Assembly: GCA_021778785.1 (NCBI GenBank)
Contig: JAJYBX010000109.1
Coordinates: forward strand, 1-6,695
DNA: 6,695 bases
Source of the DNA: Acidobacteriota bacterium
GTDB taxonomy: Bacteria; Acidobacteriota; Holophagae; Holophagales; Holophagaceae
Reading direction: 5' to 3'
A program made the position numbers and the translations under genes. Below are positions 1-6,425 of this stretch, piece by piece (positions within the stretch are counted from its first letter, which is position 1; each line of letters begins with the position of its first letter). The notes under the pieces were generated by a model. That model was not told where the DNA came from, did not search any database, and was given only the letters and a program-made list of their open reading frames with translations.

Positions 1-2
1 TG

Positions 3-1172
3 GAGGCCTTCGAGCTGGAGGACCCGGCCAAGCTCTTCGGCGTCAAGCCCAGCGATGCGCAGGAGCCCGTGGATCTCCCCTCCGAGATCCTGCCCCTGCC
101 CACCACCGAGCCCCTCGTCATCAAGGGCACGTACGCCTCAGCCCTCGGCGCCCTCCTCGCCGGCTGCCGCCACGTCTACGGCTATCCCATCACCCCCTCC
201 ACCGAGGGCGCCGAGCTGATGGCCAAGTTCCTGCCCAAGCTCGATGGCACCTTCATCCAGGCAGTCAGCGAAGTGGCCACCGTGAACATGATGTACGGCA
301 CGGCCGGCGCGGGTCTGCCCACCATGACCTTCACCTCCTCGCCGGGCTTCAGCCTCATGCTGGAGGGCGTCTCCTACATGATCGGCGCGGAACTGCCGGG
401 CGTCTTCGTGGACGTCATGCGCGGCGGCCCGGGCCTGGGCAACATCGCCCCCGAGCAGTCGGACATCAAGCTGGCCTGCCACGGGCTGGGCCATGGCAAC
501 ACGCAGGCCATCACCCTGGCCCCCTCCACGCCCCAGGAGATGCTCGACCTGACCATGCTGGCCTTTGAGCTGAGCTTCAAGTACCGCAACCCCGTGATCA
601 TCCTGGGCGACGGCTACCTGGGCCAGATGACCGGCAAGGTGCAGCTGCCGAACAACCTCATCAAGCCCGGCATCCCCAAGTGGGCCGTCTACGGCGACGC
701 CATGCACCGCAAGAACGTCATCACCTCGATCTTCCTCACGGAAACCGATCTCGAGGCCCACAACGAGCACCTGAACGGGAAGTACGAGGCCATGGAGGTC
801 GAGGCCCGCGCCGAGAGCTTCCTCTGCGAGGACGCCGAGGTGCTCCTCATCGCCTGCAACACCCCCGCCCGCATGGCCAAGGGCTGCGTCCAGGAGCTGC
901 GCCACCAGGGCATCAAGGCCGGCCTCTTCCGCCCCATCACCCTCTGGCCCTTCCCCATCCACGAGCTGGAATCCGCCATGGCGTCCGCCCAGCGGATCGT
1001 CGTGGTCGAGGCCAGCGCCGGCCAGCTGGAGGACGAGGTCCGACTGGCCCTCAGCAAGGCGGGCATCCGCAACTACCCCGAATTCGAATCCGTGCGCCGC
1101 ATGGGCGGCATCCTGCCCCAGCAGGACGAGGTCATGGCCCAGGTGCTGGGACACAAGGAGGCCCGCGTATGA
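3..1172 (+). CDS. vorB: 2-oxoacid:ferredoxin oxidoreductase alpha subunit (VorB/KorA-like), 5'-incomplete
   Basis: This is the alpha subunit of a CoA-dependent 2-oxoacid:ferredoxin oxidoreductase, which converts a 2-oxoacid plus CoA to acyl-CoA and CO2 while reducing ferredoxin in the cytoplasm. Numbering from the GTG at 69, it shows the family motif GYPITPSTE (residues 38-46), a SEVATVNMMYG segment (67-77), RGGPGLG (118-124), and a C-terminal transketolase-like domain with RPITLWPFP and RRMGG. The pattern is closest to VorB (branched-chain 2-oxoacid) proteins. KorA (2-oxoglutarate) is the alternative, and substrate cannot be decided from sequence. The frame stays open, with strong GC3 bias, from position 3, and no frame has a stop before 69, so the real start probably lies outside the window. 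The GTG at 69 has an AGGAG only 3 nt upstream, which is too close to be convincing. Its stop overlaps the next gene's start (ATGA, 1169-1172), indicating translational coupling. Confidence 0.88.
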   Translation, partial: EAFELEDPAKLFGVKPSDAQEPVDLPSEILPLPTTEPLVIKGTYASALGALLAGCRHVYGYPITPSTEGAELMAKFLPKLDGTFIQAVSEVATVNMMYGTAGAGLPTMTFTSSPGFSLMLEGVSYMIGAELPGVFVDVMRGGPGLGNIAPEQSDIKLACHGLGHGNTQAITLAPSTPQEMLDLTMLAFELSFKYRNPVIILGDGYLGQMTGKVQLPNNLIKPGIPKWAVYGDAMHRKNVITSIFLTETDLEAHNEHLNGKYEAMEVEARAESFLCEDAEVLLIACNTPARMAKGCVQELRHQGIKAGLFRPITLWPFPIHELESAMASAQRIVVVEASAGQLEDEVRLALSKAGIRNYPEFESVRRMGGILPQQDEVMAQVLGHKEARV

Positions 1173-2599
1173 GCAAGAGCAGCGTCTTCTACGACAAGTT
1201 CGAGCGCCACTCCCACGGCGAGGGCCTGAAGGGCCACGCCACCCACTACTGCCCCGGCTGCGGGCATGGACTGGCCCACAAGTACCTGGCCGAGGCCATC
1301 GACGAGCTGGGCATCCAGGACCGCACGGTGGCCATCAGCCCGGTGGGCTGCAGCGTGTTCCTCTACTACTACTTCGATGTGGGCAACTCCCAGGCGGCCC
1401 ACGGCCGCGCGCCCGTGGTGGCCCTGGGCCACAAGTTCGCCAACCCCGACAGCGTGGTGGTGAGCTACCAGGGTGACGGCGACCTGGCCTCCATCGGCCT
1501 GGCCGAGACGGTGGCCACCGCCCAGCTGGGCGCCCCCATCACCATCATCTTCATCAACAACGCCATCTACGGCATGACCGGCGGCCAGATGGCCCCCACC
1601 ACGCTCATGGGCCAGACCAGCTCCACCAGCCCTGCCGGCCGGAACGAGTACATGGGCCAGCCCATGAAGATGGCCGAGCTCATCGCCGGCCTGGACGGCC
1701 CCGTCTATGTCGAGCGCGTGGCCCTCTTCGACGCCAAGAACCGGATCAAGGCGAAGAAGGCCATCCTCAAGGGCCTGAAGAACCAGGTCGAGGGCCGCGG
1801 CTACTCCTTCATCGAGGTGCTGGCCGAGTGCCCCACCCACCTGAAGATGAGCCCCGAGGAGACGGAGAAGTGGGTCAAGGAGAGCATGGAGCCCATCTTC
1901 CCCCTGGGCGTGAAGAAGGACCTCACCGTCGATCCCTGGTTCAAGCGCAACGCCCCGAGCTTCTCCGGCGAGAAGCTCCTCGCCCTCGCCGGCGCCACGT
2001 CCGAGCATCCCGAGCGGTTCTGCAAGGGGTTCCCCAAGCACCTGGCCCCCCATGACATCTCCCTGAAGCTCGCCGGCTCCGGCGGCGACGGCGCCCAGAC
2101 GGCGGCCATGCTCATCGCCCGGGCGGCCATCAACGAGGGCTTCGACGCCACCCACATCCCCAGCTACGGCCCCGAGAGCCGCGGCGGCACATCCTACGCC
2201 GACGTCCACGTGGCCGAGGAGGAGGTGCTGAACCCCGGTTCCCCCTCGCCCGACATCCTCATCGCCTTCAACGCCCCCAGCCTCGCGAAATTCGGGCCCA
2301 CGGTGAAGAAGGGCGGCACGGTGATCTACGACAGCTCCGTGGTCGCCGACGCCCCCGCGCTGGATCCCAGCGTGAAGATGGTCCCCGTGCCCTTCACGGG
2401 CATCGCCACGGATTTAGGCAAGGCCGTGGTGAAGAACATCGTCGCCCTGGGCGCCCTCCAGGCTGCCACGGGCATCTTCCCCAGGGAGACGCTCCTGACG
2501 GCGATCCGCGTGGCGCTGAAGGACAAGTGCGCCCTGATCCCCCTCAACGAGGAGGCCTTCGCCTGGGGCATCAAGTCGGTGGAATCCCTCCCCGAATAG
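1169..2599 (+). CDS. 2-oxoacid:ferredoxin oxidoreductase, fused beta (TPP-binding) and gamma subunits
   Basis: This 476-residue protein joins two oxidoreductase subunits. Residues about 20-250 are the TPP-binding beta subunit, with CPGCGHG (28-34), the TPP/Mg motif GDGD (102-105) and NNAIYGMTGGQ (130-140). Cys28, Cys31, Cys61 and Cys221 have a spacing like the four cluster ligands of known beta subunits, so they probably bind one [4Fe-4S] cluster. Residues about 296-476 are the gamma domain, with GSGGDGAQTAA (303-313) and PSYGPESRGGTSYADV (331-346). A linker of roughly 40 residues joins them. Beta alone is usually under 300 residues and gamma under 200, so the length fits a fusion. The start is set by AAGGAGG at 1155-1161, 7 nt before the ATG, and by the ATGA overlap with the alpha gene. 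It supplies the catalytic TPP site for the alpha partner. Substrate is undetermined (vorA/vorC- or korB/korC-like). Confidence 0.9.
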   Translation: MSKSSVFYDKFERHSHGEGLKGHATHYCPGCGHGLAHKYLAEAIDELGIQDRTVAISPVGCSVFLYYYFDVGNSQAAHGRAPVVALGHKFANPDSVVVSYQGDGDLASIGLAETVATAQLGAPITIIFINNAIYGMTGGQMAPTTLMGQTSSTSPAGRNEYMGQPMKMAELIAGLDGPVYVERVALFDAKNRIKAKKAILKGLKNQVEGRGYSFIEVLAECPTHLKMSPEETEKWVKESMEPIFPLGVKKDLTVDPWFKRNAPSFSGEKLLALAGATSEHPERFCKGFPKHLAPHDISLKLAGSGGDGAQTAAMLIARAAINEGFDATHIPSYGPESRGGTSYADVHVAEEEVLNPGSPSPDILIAFNAPSLAKFGPTVKKGGTVIYDSSVVADAPALDPSVKMVPVPFTGIATDLGKAVVKNIVALGALQAATGIFPRETLLTAIRVALKDKCALIPLNEEAFAWGIKSVESLPE

Positions 2600-2627
2600 C
2601 CTTACGCTTCACGCCACGGAGGCACCC

Positions 2628-2894
2628 ATGTCGGACGCATCCATCCAGACCACCCTCACGCCCGAGGAATGGAAGATCGTCCTGGCCCTGCGGGAGATCC
2701 CGGACAGCCCCCTTCGCGAGAAGGTGTCCGGACTCTTCGGCGAGCTGGTCCGGTTCATCCAGCAGCCCCGCTGCATGGGCATGCAGAGCGACGGCTTCCC
2801 CTGCGGCACCCCCCACACCAGTTGCGAGGAATGCCAGCAGATGCTCCAGGTGCTCGACGACCTGGCCGCCCGGGTGCCCGCCCACCAGGGCTGA
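2628..2894 (+). CDS. small four-cysteine protein of unknown function
   Basis: I do not recognise a family for this 88-residue protein. It is supported as a gene by GGAGG at 2618-2622, 5 nt before the ATG, by GC-rich third positions, and by a hairpin just after its stop. The first half (about 10-46) looks helical and charged. The second half carries Cys49, Cys59, Cys66 and Cys69 (spacing C-x9-C-x6-C-x2-C, with a final CEEC), followed by a helical tail. No signal peptide or membrane segment is visible, so it is probably cytosolic. The cysteines could bind zinc or an iron-sulfur cluster, or be redox active, but this is inference. It lies 28 nt after the beta-gamma oxidoreductase gene on the same strand and is probably co-transcribed with it. 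An accessory role for that enzyme is possible but unproven. Confidence 0.72.
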   Translation: MSDASIQTTLTPEEWKIVLALREIPDSPLREKVSGLFGELVRFIQQPRCMGMQSDGFPCGTPHTSCEECQQMLQVLDDLAARVPAHQG

Positions 2895-2910
2895 AGACAA
2901 CACCCTCACC

Positions 2911-2952
2911 CGAAGCCCAGGAATCCCGGTCCCCGGGACTTCCTGGGCTTCG
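2911..2952. terminator. probable bidirectional terminator hairpin between convergent genes
   Basis: A perfect 13-bp outer stem pairs 2911-2923 with 2940-2952. An inner 6-bp stem (2924-2929 with 2933-2938) closes a 3-nt loop, and a single bulged C sits at 2939. The hairpin begins 16 nt after the stop of the plus-strand gene and 15 nt after the stop of truB on the minus strand. There is no clear T-run on the plus side. The minus side is only weakly T-rich (GTTGTCTT), so the mechanism may not be the classic intrinsic one. Confidence 0.7.
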
Positions 2953-2967
2953 TGTAGGATCGGATGC

Positions 2968-3882
2968 CTACAATCCGCCCCGCAGGTTGGCGAAGGTGCG
3001 GAGCCCATCCTCGACGGGCCTGAGCAGGGCCACGAGGCGGCCGTCGTGCAGGGCGCGGATGGGGGCGGCGGGATCCGGGAAGCCTTCGGGCAGCGGCCAG
3101 CCCCCGGGCAGGACCTCACCCGCAGGAATGGCCCGGCCGTGGGACAGGTGCTCGGCCTCCTCTGCCGTGAGCAGCCGCGTGGGGCACCAGGGCACCAGGT
3201 CCCCGCCAATCAGCAGGCGGTCCCGGCCCTCGCCGGGATCGGTCCAGGGACCGATGGCCGTGCGATCCAGGGCCGCCAGGTGGGCGCCGCACCCCAGGGC
3301 GCGACCCAGGTCCCGGGCCAGGCTGCGGACGTAGAAGCCGCCGCGGCAGGTGAGCTCCAGGGTGCTGCGGCGCGGCAGCTCATGGGAGATCCAGCGGGCC
3401 GACAGCAGGAACACGCGGCTGGGCCGCATCTCCACCACTTCGCCCCGGTGGGCCTTCCGGTAGGCCGCCTCGCCGTCGATCTTCTTCGCGCTGGTGGCGG
3501 GGGGGACCTGATCGGTCCAGCCCAGGAAGGGCGCCAGCGCAGCCTCCAGGATCTCCGGCGAGAGGCGGGAGGGATCCCCCTCGCGCTCTGGCTTCCCGTG
3601 CAGGTCGCAGGTGTCCGTCTCCAGCCCCCAGGCCACCTCCGCCACATAGGTCTTGGGCAGGGGGTGCATGAGCTCCATCAGCCGCGTGGCCTGGCCCGCG
3701 AGCACCAGCAGGAGCCCTTCGGCGAAGGGATCCAGCGTGCCGCCGTGCCCCAGGGCCAGCTTCTTCTGCCCGGCCTCGAAGGTCCGGCGCTTGAAGCCCC
3801 GGATCACATCGAAGCTGCTCTGGCCGACGGCCTTGTGGACCAGGTGGATGCCTGATGCGACGCCGAGCTGATTCTCCGGCAT
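2968..3882 (-). CDS. truB: tRNA pseudouridine(55) synthase TruB
   Basis: TruB converts U55 in the T-loop of tRNAs to pseudouridine and also helps tRNA folding. The 304-residue protein matches family length and layout: an N-terminal GIHLVHKAVGQSSFDVI block (11-27), the catalytic motif GHGGTLDP with nucleophile Asp51, KTY with Tyr79, GLETDTCDLHG (86-96), and GGFYVRSLARDLG (181-193) with Arg186, followed by LGCGAHLAALDRT. The C-terminal part (about 225-304) resembles the small RNA-binding tail. Several usually conserved positions differ: His16 where Asp is common, GHGGTLDPFAEG instead of GHTGTLDPLATG, and PPATSAKK instead of PPxYSAxK. Translation starts at an ATG sharing one base with the rbfA stop (TGATG), with GGAGG 4 nt upstream, so it is coupled to rbfA. 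The gene runs toward the hairpin at 2911-2952. Confidence 0.93.
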   Translation of the reverse strand: MPENQLGVASGIHLVHKAVGQSSFDVIRGFKRRTFEAGQKKLALGHGGTLDPFAEGLLLVLAGQATRLMELMHPLPKTYVAEVAWGLETDTCDLHGKPEREGDPSRLSPEILEAALAPFLGWTDQVPPATSAKKIDGEAAYRKAHRGEVVEMRPSRVFLLSARWISHELPRRSTLELTCRGGFYVRSLARDLGRALGCGAHLAALDRTAIGPWTDPGEGRDRLLIGGDLVPWCPTRLLTAEEAEHLSHGRAIPAGEVLPGGWPLPEGFPDPAAPIRALHDGRLVALLRPVEDGLRTFANLRGGL

Positions 3883-4277
3883 CAGGCCTCCGGCGCTTCC
3901 GGATCCTCCGGGGGCCGGGCCTCCCGCTCCTTCTGGATCTCCGCCAGGAGCGTCTCCAGGTGGTTGCCCTCCTCCAGGGTGCCGTCGGGGAAGAAGCGGA
4001 GTTCCGGCACCCGGCGCATCTTGAGCCGTGCGGCCAGCTGGCTGCGGAGGAACCCCGCCGCCCGGCCCAGGGCCTTGCGGGTGAGGGCATCCTGGGCTTC
4101 CTGGTCGCCGCCGTTGGGGGGCAGCACGGTGAAATAGACCCGGGCCAGGCTGCGATCCGGCGTCAGGCGCACGGCGGTCACGGTGAGAAATCCGAGTTCG
4201 GGATCGCGCAGCTCGCGCTGGATCAGGTTCGACAGCAGGAATTGGATCTGGTCTTCAAGGCGTTCAGGGCGTTGCAT
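3882..4277 (-). CDS. rbfA: 30S ribosome-binding factor RbfA
   Basis: RbfA binds the 30S subunit and assists late 16S rRNA 5'-end maturation, notably during cold adaptation. The 131-residue product has the single KH-like fold expected. It shows an N-terminal helix (RLEDQIQFLLSNLIQREL), the DPELGF...VTAVRLTPD strand block (25-41), ARVYFTVL (45-52), the AxG kink typical of RbfA (73-75), and the closing RRVPELRFFPDGTLEEGNH segment (88-106). A charged, Pro/Glu-rich tail follows. The start at 4277 is chosen because AAAGGAA lies just upstream and family proteins begin near MxRxxRL. An in-frame ATG at 4322 would add 15 atypical residues and overrun the likely -10 box. It forms a two-gene unit with truB, as in the common nusA-infB-rbfA-truB order, but infB is not adjacent here. 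Confidence 0.93.
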   Translation of the reverse strand: MQRPERLEDQIQFLLSNLIQRELRDPELGFLTVTAVRLTPDRSLARVYFTVLPPNGGDQEAQDALTRKALGRAAGFLRSQLAARLKMRRVPELRFFPDGTLEEGNHLETLLAEIQKEREARPPEDPEAPEA

Positions 4278-4282
4278 GAGGT

Positions 4283-4287
4283 TCCTT
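4283..4287 (-). promoter_or_regulatory. Shine-Dalgarno site deciding the rbfA start
   Basis: On the minus strand this reads AAGGA and lies 5 nt before the ATG at 4277. It supports the internal start over the longer in-frame ATG at 4322, which has no comparable site placed for it. Confidence 0.75.
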
Positions 4288-4297
4288 TGCAAATTCC

Positions 4298-4303
4298 ATT
4301 CTA
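4298..4303 (-). promoter_or_regulatory. candidate -10 box of the rbfA-truB promoter
   Basis: The minus strand reads TAGAAT, matching the sigma-70 -10 consensus at 5 of 6 positions, in an otherwise very GC-rich 108-nt divergent gap. It lies about 20 nt before the rbfA ATG, so the transcript leader would be very short and begin just before the ribosome-binding site. No good -35 hexamer is present at 16-18 nt spacing, so the assignment is tentative. Confidence 0.45.
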
Positions 4304-4371
4304 CCCGACCCGCCCTTCCCATTCCTGGACCTGCGGCGTCACCGGCCCACAGGGGCTACCCTGGAGGTTTC

Positions 4372-4377
4372 GGGAGG
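4372..4377 (+). promoter_or_regulatory. Shine-Dalgarno site supporting a TTG start for the methyltransferase
   Basis: GGGAGG ends 8 nt before the TTG at 4386. No in-frame ATG or GTG lies nearby upstream, and the translated sequence further upstream is antisense to rbfA. The site is therefore the main evidence for the chosen start. Confidence 0.6.
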
Positions 4378-4385
4378 CGGTCCCC

Positions 4386-5111
4386 TTGGCCGAGTGGTTC
4401 TCCGAGTGGTTCGACGAGGATTACGCCCTGCTCTACGCCCACCGGGACGAGGAGGAGGCCCGCGTCGCCGTGGGCCGGGCCCTGCGCGTGGCCCCGGAAC
4501 TGGCTGCGGGCCCCGTCCTGGACCTTGGCTGCGGGGCCGGCCGCCACCTGGAGATCCTCCGCCGGGCCAATCCCCTTGCCTTCGGCCTGGACCTCTCCCC
4601 CACCCTGCTGCGCATGGCGCCCAGCCCCCTCCACCCCTGGCTCCTGCGGGGCGACATGCGGCGCCTGCCGGTGAAGGACGGCGTCCTGTCCGGGGTCTGC
4701 CTCTGGTTCACGCCCTTCGGCTATTTCTCCGATGCGGAGAACCGCGCCCTCATGCTCGGCATCGGCGCACTGTTGCGCCACCAGGGCGTCCTGGTCATGG
4801 ACTACCTCAACAGCGACCTGGTGCAGCGCACCCTGGTGCCCGAGGACACCGTGGTCCGCGGAGGCGTGACGGCCCACAGCCGACGCGCCCTGGAGGGGAA
4901 CCGGCTGGTCAAGCGAATGAACCTCGTCAGGATCCAGACCGGCGAGGAACGGCAGGTGATGGAGAGCGTGCGCCTCTACCGGCCCGAGGAGCTGCAGGAG
5001 ATGGCCGTCCGGGCCGGCCTGCGCCTCCGCCGCGTCATGGGGACGTATGCCGGAGAGGCCTTCGAGGAGGACAGCCCGCGCTGGATCGGGATCTTCGAGA
5101 AGGCGTGGTAG
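4386..5111 (+). CDS. class I SAM-dependent methyltransferase, substrate unknown
   Basis: This 241-residue cytosolic protein has the Rossmann-fold methyltransferase signature. Motif I is VLDLGCGAGRH (44-54), which binds the methionine part of SAM. Acidic Asp69 in GLDLS lies at the end of the second strand and should contact the ribose. GDMRRLP (89-95) is the adenine-side motif, and CLWFTPFGYF (105-114) is the post-motif region. An LVMDYLNS strand (136-143) follows, with a C-terminal YRPEEL...AGLRL segment typical of small-molecule methyltransferases. These features define the fold but not the substrate. The start is a TTG at 4386 with GGGAGG 8 nt upstream. The gene diverges from rbfA across 108 nt and precedes pgk by 79 nt, so it may or may not be co-transcribed with the glycolytic genes. 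Confidence 0.82.
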   Translation: MAEWFSEWFDEDYALLYAHRDEEEARVAVGRALRVAPELAAGPVLDLGCGAGRHLEILRRANPLAFGLDLSPTLLRMAPSPLHPWLLRGDMRRLPVKDGVLSGVCLWFTPFGYFSDAENRALMLGIGALLRHQGVLVMDYLNSDLVQRTLVPEDTVVRGGVTAHSRRALEGNRLVKRMNLVRIQTGEERQVMESVRLYRPEELQEMAVRAGLRLRRVMGTYAGEAFEEDSPRWIGIFEKAW

Positions 5112-5137
5112 CGCGGTCAAGGCCCGACAGCGGATAG

Positions 5138-5166
5138 CTGACAGCCACGTCTTCCGCCACAATGGA
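5138..5166 (+). promoter_or_regulatory. weak candidate promoter upstream of pgk
   Basis: The 79-nt gap before pgk contains CTGACA (5138-5143), a near match to the -35 consensus. A weak AATGGA follows 17 nt later as a possible -10. The -10 match is poor, so pgk could equally be read through from the methyltransferase gene. No hairpin terminator is visible in the gap. Confidence 0.2.
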
Positions 5167-5190
5167 CCTTTCTACAGGCAAGGAGCGGCC

Positions 5191-6387
5191 ATGGGTTTCC
5201 AGTCGGTGCGGGATCTCAACGTCAAGGGACACCGGGTGTTCCTGAGGGCGGACCTGAATGTGCCCCTCAAGGAGGGCCGCATCACGGACGCCACGCGCAT
5301 CCGCGAGACCCTGCCCACCCTGAAGCACCTGCTGGAAGGTGGCGCCTCCGTGGTGCTGGCCTCCCACCTGGGCCGTCCCGAGGGCAAGGGCTTCGAGGCG
5401 GCCTACAGCGCCGCGCCGGTGGCCGCCTGGCTCAAGGACCAGGGGATCGACTGCCGCCTGGCCAGCTACGTCAACGGCGTGACCGTGGAGGCCGAGGCCA
5501 CCAGCCTGAAACCCGGCCAGGTGCTCCTGCTCGAGAACCTGCGCTTCGAGAAGGGCGAGACGAAGAACAAGGAGGACTTCGCCGCCAGCCTGGCGAAGCT
5601 GGCCGACACCTACGTGAACGACGCCTTCGGCGCCGCCCACCGCGCCCACGCCTCCGTGAGCGGGATGGTGGCGCATTTCCCCAAGGACCGCGTGGCCGCG
5701 GGCTTCCTCATGGAAAAGGAGCTGAAGGCCCTGGCGAAGGTGACGGAGCACCCCGACAAGCCGCTGGTGGTGATCTTCGGCGGCGCGAAGGTGAGCGACA
5801 AGATCGAGCTCATCCAGAACTTCCTGGGCAAGGCCGACGCCATCCTCATTGGCGGGGCCATGAGCTACACCTTCCTCAAGGCCCAGGGGTTCCGGATCGG
5901 GAAGAGCCTCTGCGAGGAGGACAAGCTGGACCTGGCCCTCGACCTCCTGAAGCAGGCCCAGGCCAAGGGGACGCGCCTCATGCTGCCCCTGGACCATGTC
6001 GTGGCGGCGGAGTTCAAGGAGGATGCGGACTGCGCCATCACCCAGGACCAGAACGTGCCGGCGGACCACCTGGCCCTGGACATCGGCCCCGAGACCGTGG
6101 CCACCTACGCCGCGGAGATCCGGGCTGCGAAGACCCTGCTCTGGAACGGCCCCATGGGCGTCTTCGAGATGGCCCCTTTCGCCAGCGGGACGCTCAGCAT
6201 GGCCGAGGAACTGGCCGACGCGGCCGACAAGGGCGCCTTCGTCCTGGTGGGCGGCGGCGACAGCGTGGCCGCCGTGAACAAGGCCGGCGTGGGCCCCCGC
6301 ATGTCCCACGTCTCCACCGGCGGCGGAGCCAGCCTCGAGTTCCTCAGCGGCCTCGAGCTGCCCGGCGTCGCCGCCCTCTCCCGATAG
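5191..6387 (+). CDS. pgk: phosphoglycerate kinase
   Basis: Pgk transfers phosphate from 1,3-bisphosphoglycerate to ADP, giving 3-phosphoglycerate and ATP in glycolysis, and runs in reverse in gluconeogenesis. The 398-residue length is normal for the bacterial enzyme. The N-terminal substrate domain shows RADLNVP (19-25), SHLGRP (58-63), ENLRF (115-119) and NDAFGAAHRAHAS (143-155). The C-terminal nucleotide domain shows GGAKVSDKI (197-205), LWNGPMGVFE (317-326), GGGDS (354-358) and STGGGASLEFL (375-385). All the expected substrate and nucleotide motifs appear intact. The start is set by AAGGAG at 5180-5185, 5 nt before the ATG. It precedes tpiA by 38 nt with no terminator, so the two are very probably one transcript. 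Confidence 0.97.
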   Translation: MGFQSVRDLNVKGHRVFLRADLNVPLKEGRITDATRIRETLPTLKHLLEGGASVVLASHLGRPEGKGFEAAYSAAPVAAWLKDQGIDCRLASYVNGVTVEAEATSLKPGQVLLLENLRFEKGETKNKEDFAASLAKLADTYVNDAFGAAHRAHASVSGMVAHFPKDRVAAGFLMEKELKALAKVTEHPDKPLVVIFGGAKVSDKIELIQNFLGKADAILIGGAMSYTFLKAQGFRIGKSLCEEDKLDLALDLLKQAQAKGTRLMLPLDHVVAAEFKEDADCAITQDQNVPADHLALDIGPETVATYAAEIRAAKTLLWNGPMGVFEMAPFASGTLSMAEELADAADKGAFVLVGGGDSVAAVNKAGVGPRMSHVSTGGGASLEFLSGLELPGVAALSR

Positions 6388-6425
6388 CCCGTCCCGAGAG
6401 CAGACAGTCGCCTCCAGGAGATCCC

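Noticed and set aside
138..1154. Long open frame antisense to the alpha-subunit gene
   Set aside because: It is dominated by Gly, Ala, His, Leu and Val, as expected when a GC3-rich gene is read backwards, and has no recognisable motif. The plus strand carries a clear enzyme.
680..1168. Upstream extension of the beta-gamma frame inside the alpha gene
   Set aside because: The extension is Arg/Pro/Gly-rich shadow sequence. The ATG at 1169 has an ideal ribosome-binding site and the usual N-terminus.
1073..2209. Long open frame antisense to the beta-gamma gene
   Set aside because: Same compositional shadow. The plus-strand protein has unmistakable TPP and gamma motifs.
2961..2977. Small inverted repeat CGGAT...ATCCG at the truB stop
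   Set aside because: The stem is only 5 bp with a 7-nt loop, likely by chance next to the much stronger hairpin.
2527..3855. Long plus-strand open frame across the truB region
   Set aside because: It is antisense to truB, overlaps the small cysteine gene and the hairpin, and is Gly/Ala/Gln-rich without motifs.
3855..4385. Upstream extension of the methyltransferase frame
   Set aside because: It is antisense to rbfA and lacks a family match; the methyltransferase fold begins after 4386.
5035..6309. Long open frame antisense to pgk
   Set aside because: Pgk motifs are complete on the plus strand; the antisense product is low-complexity and matches nothing I recognise.
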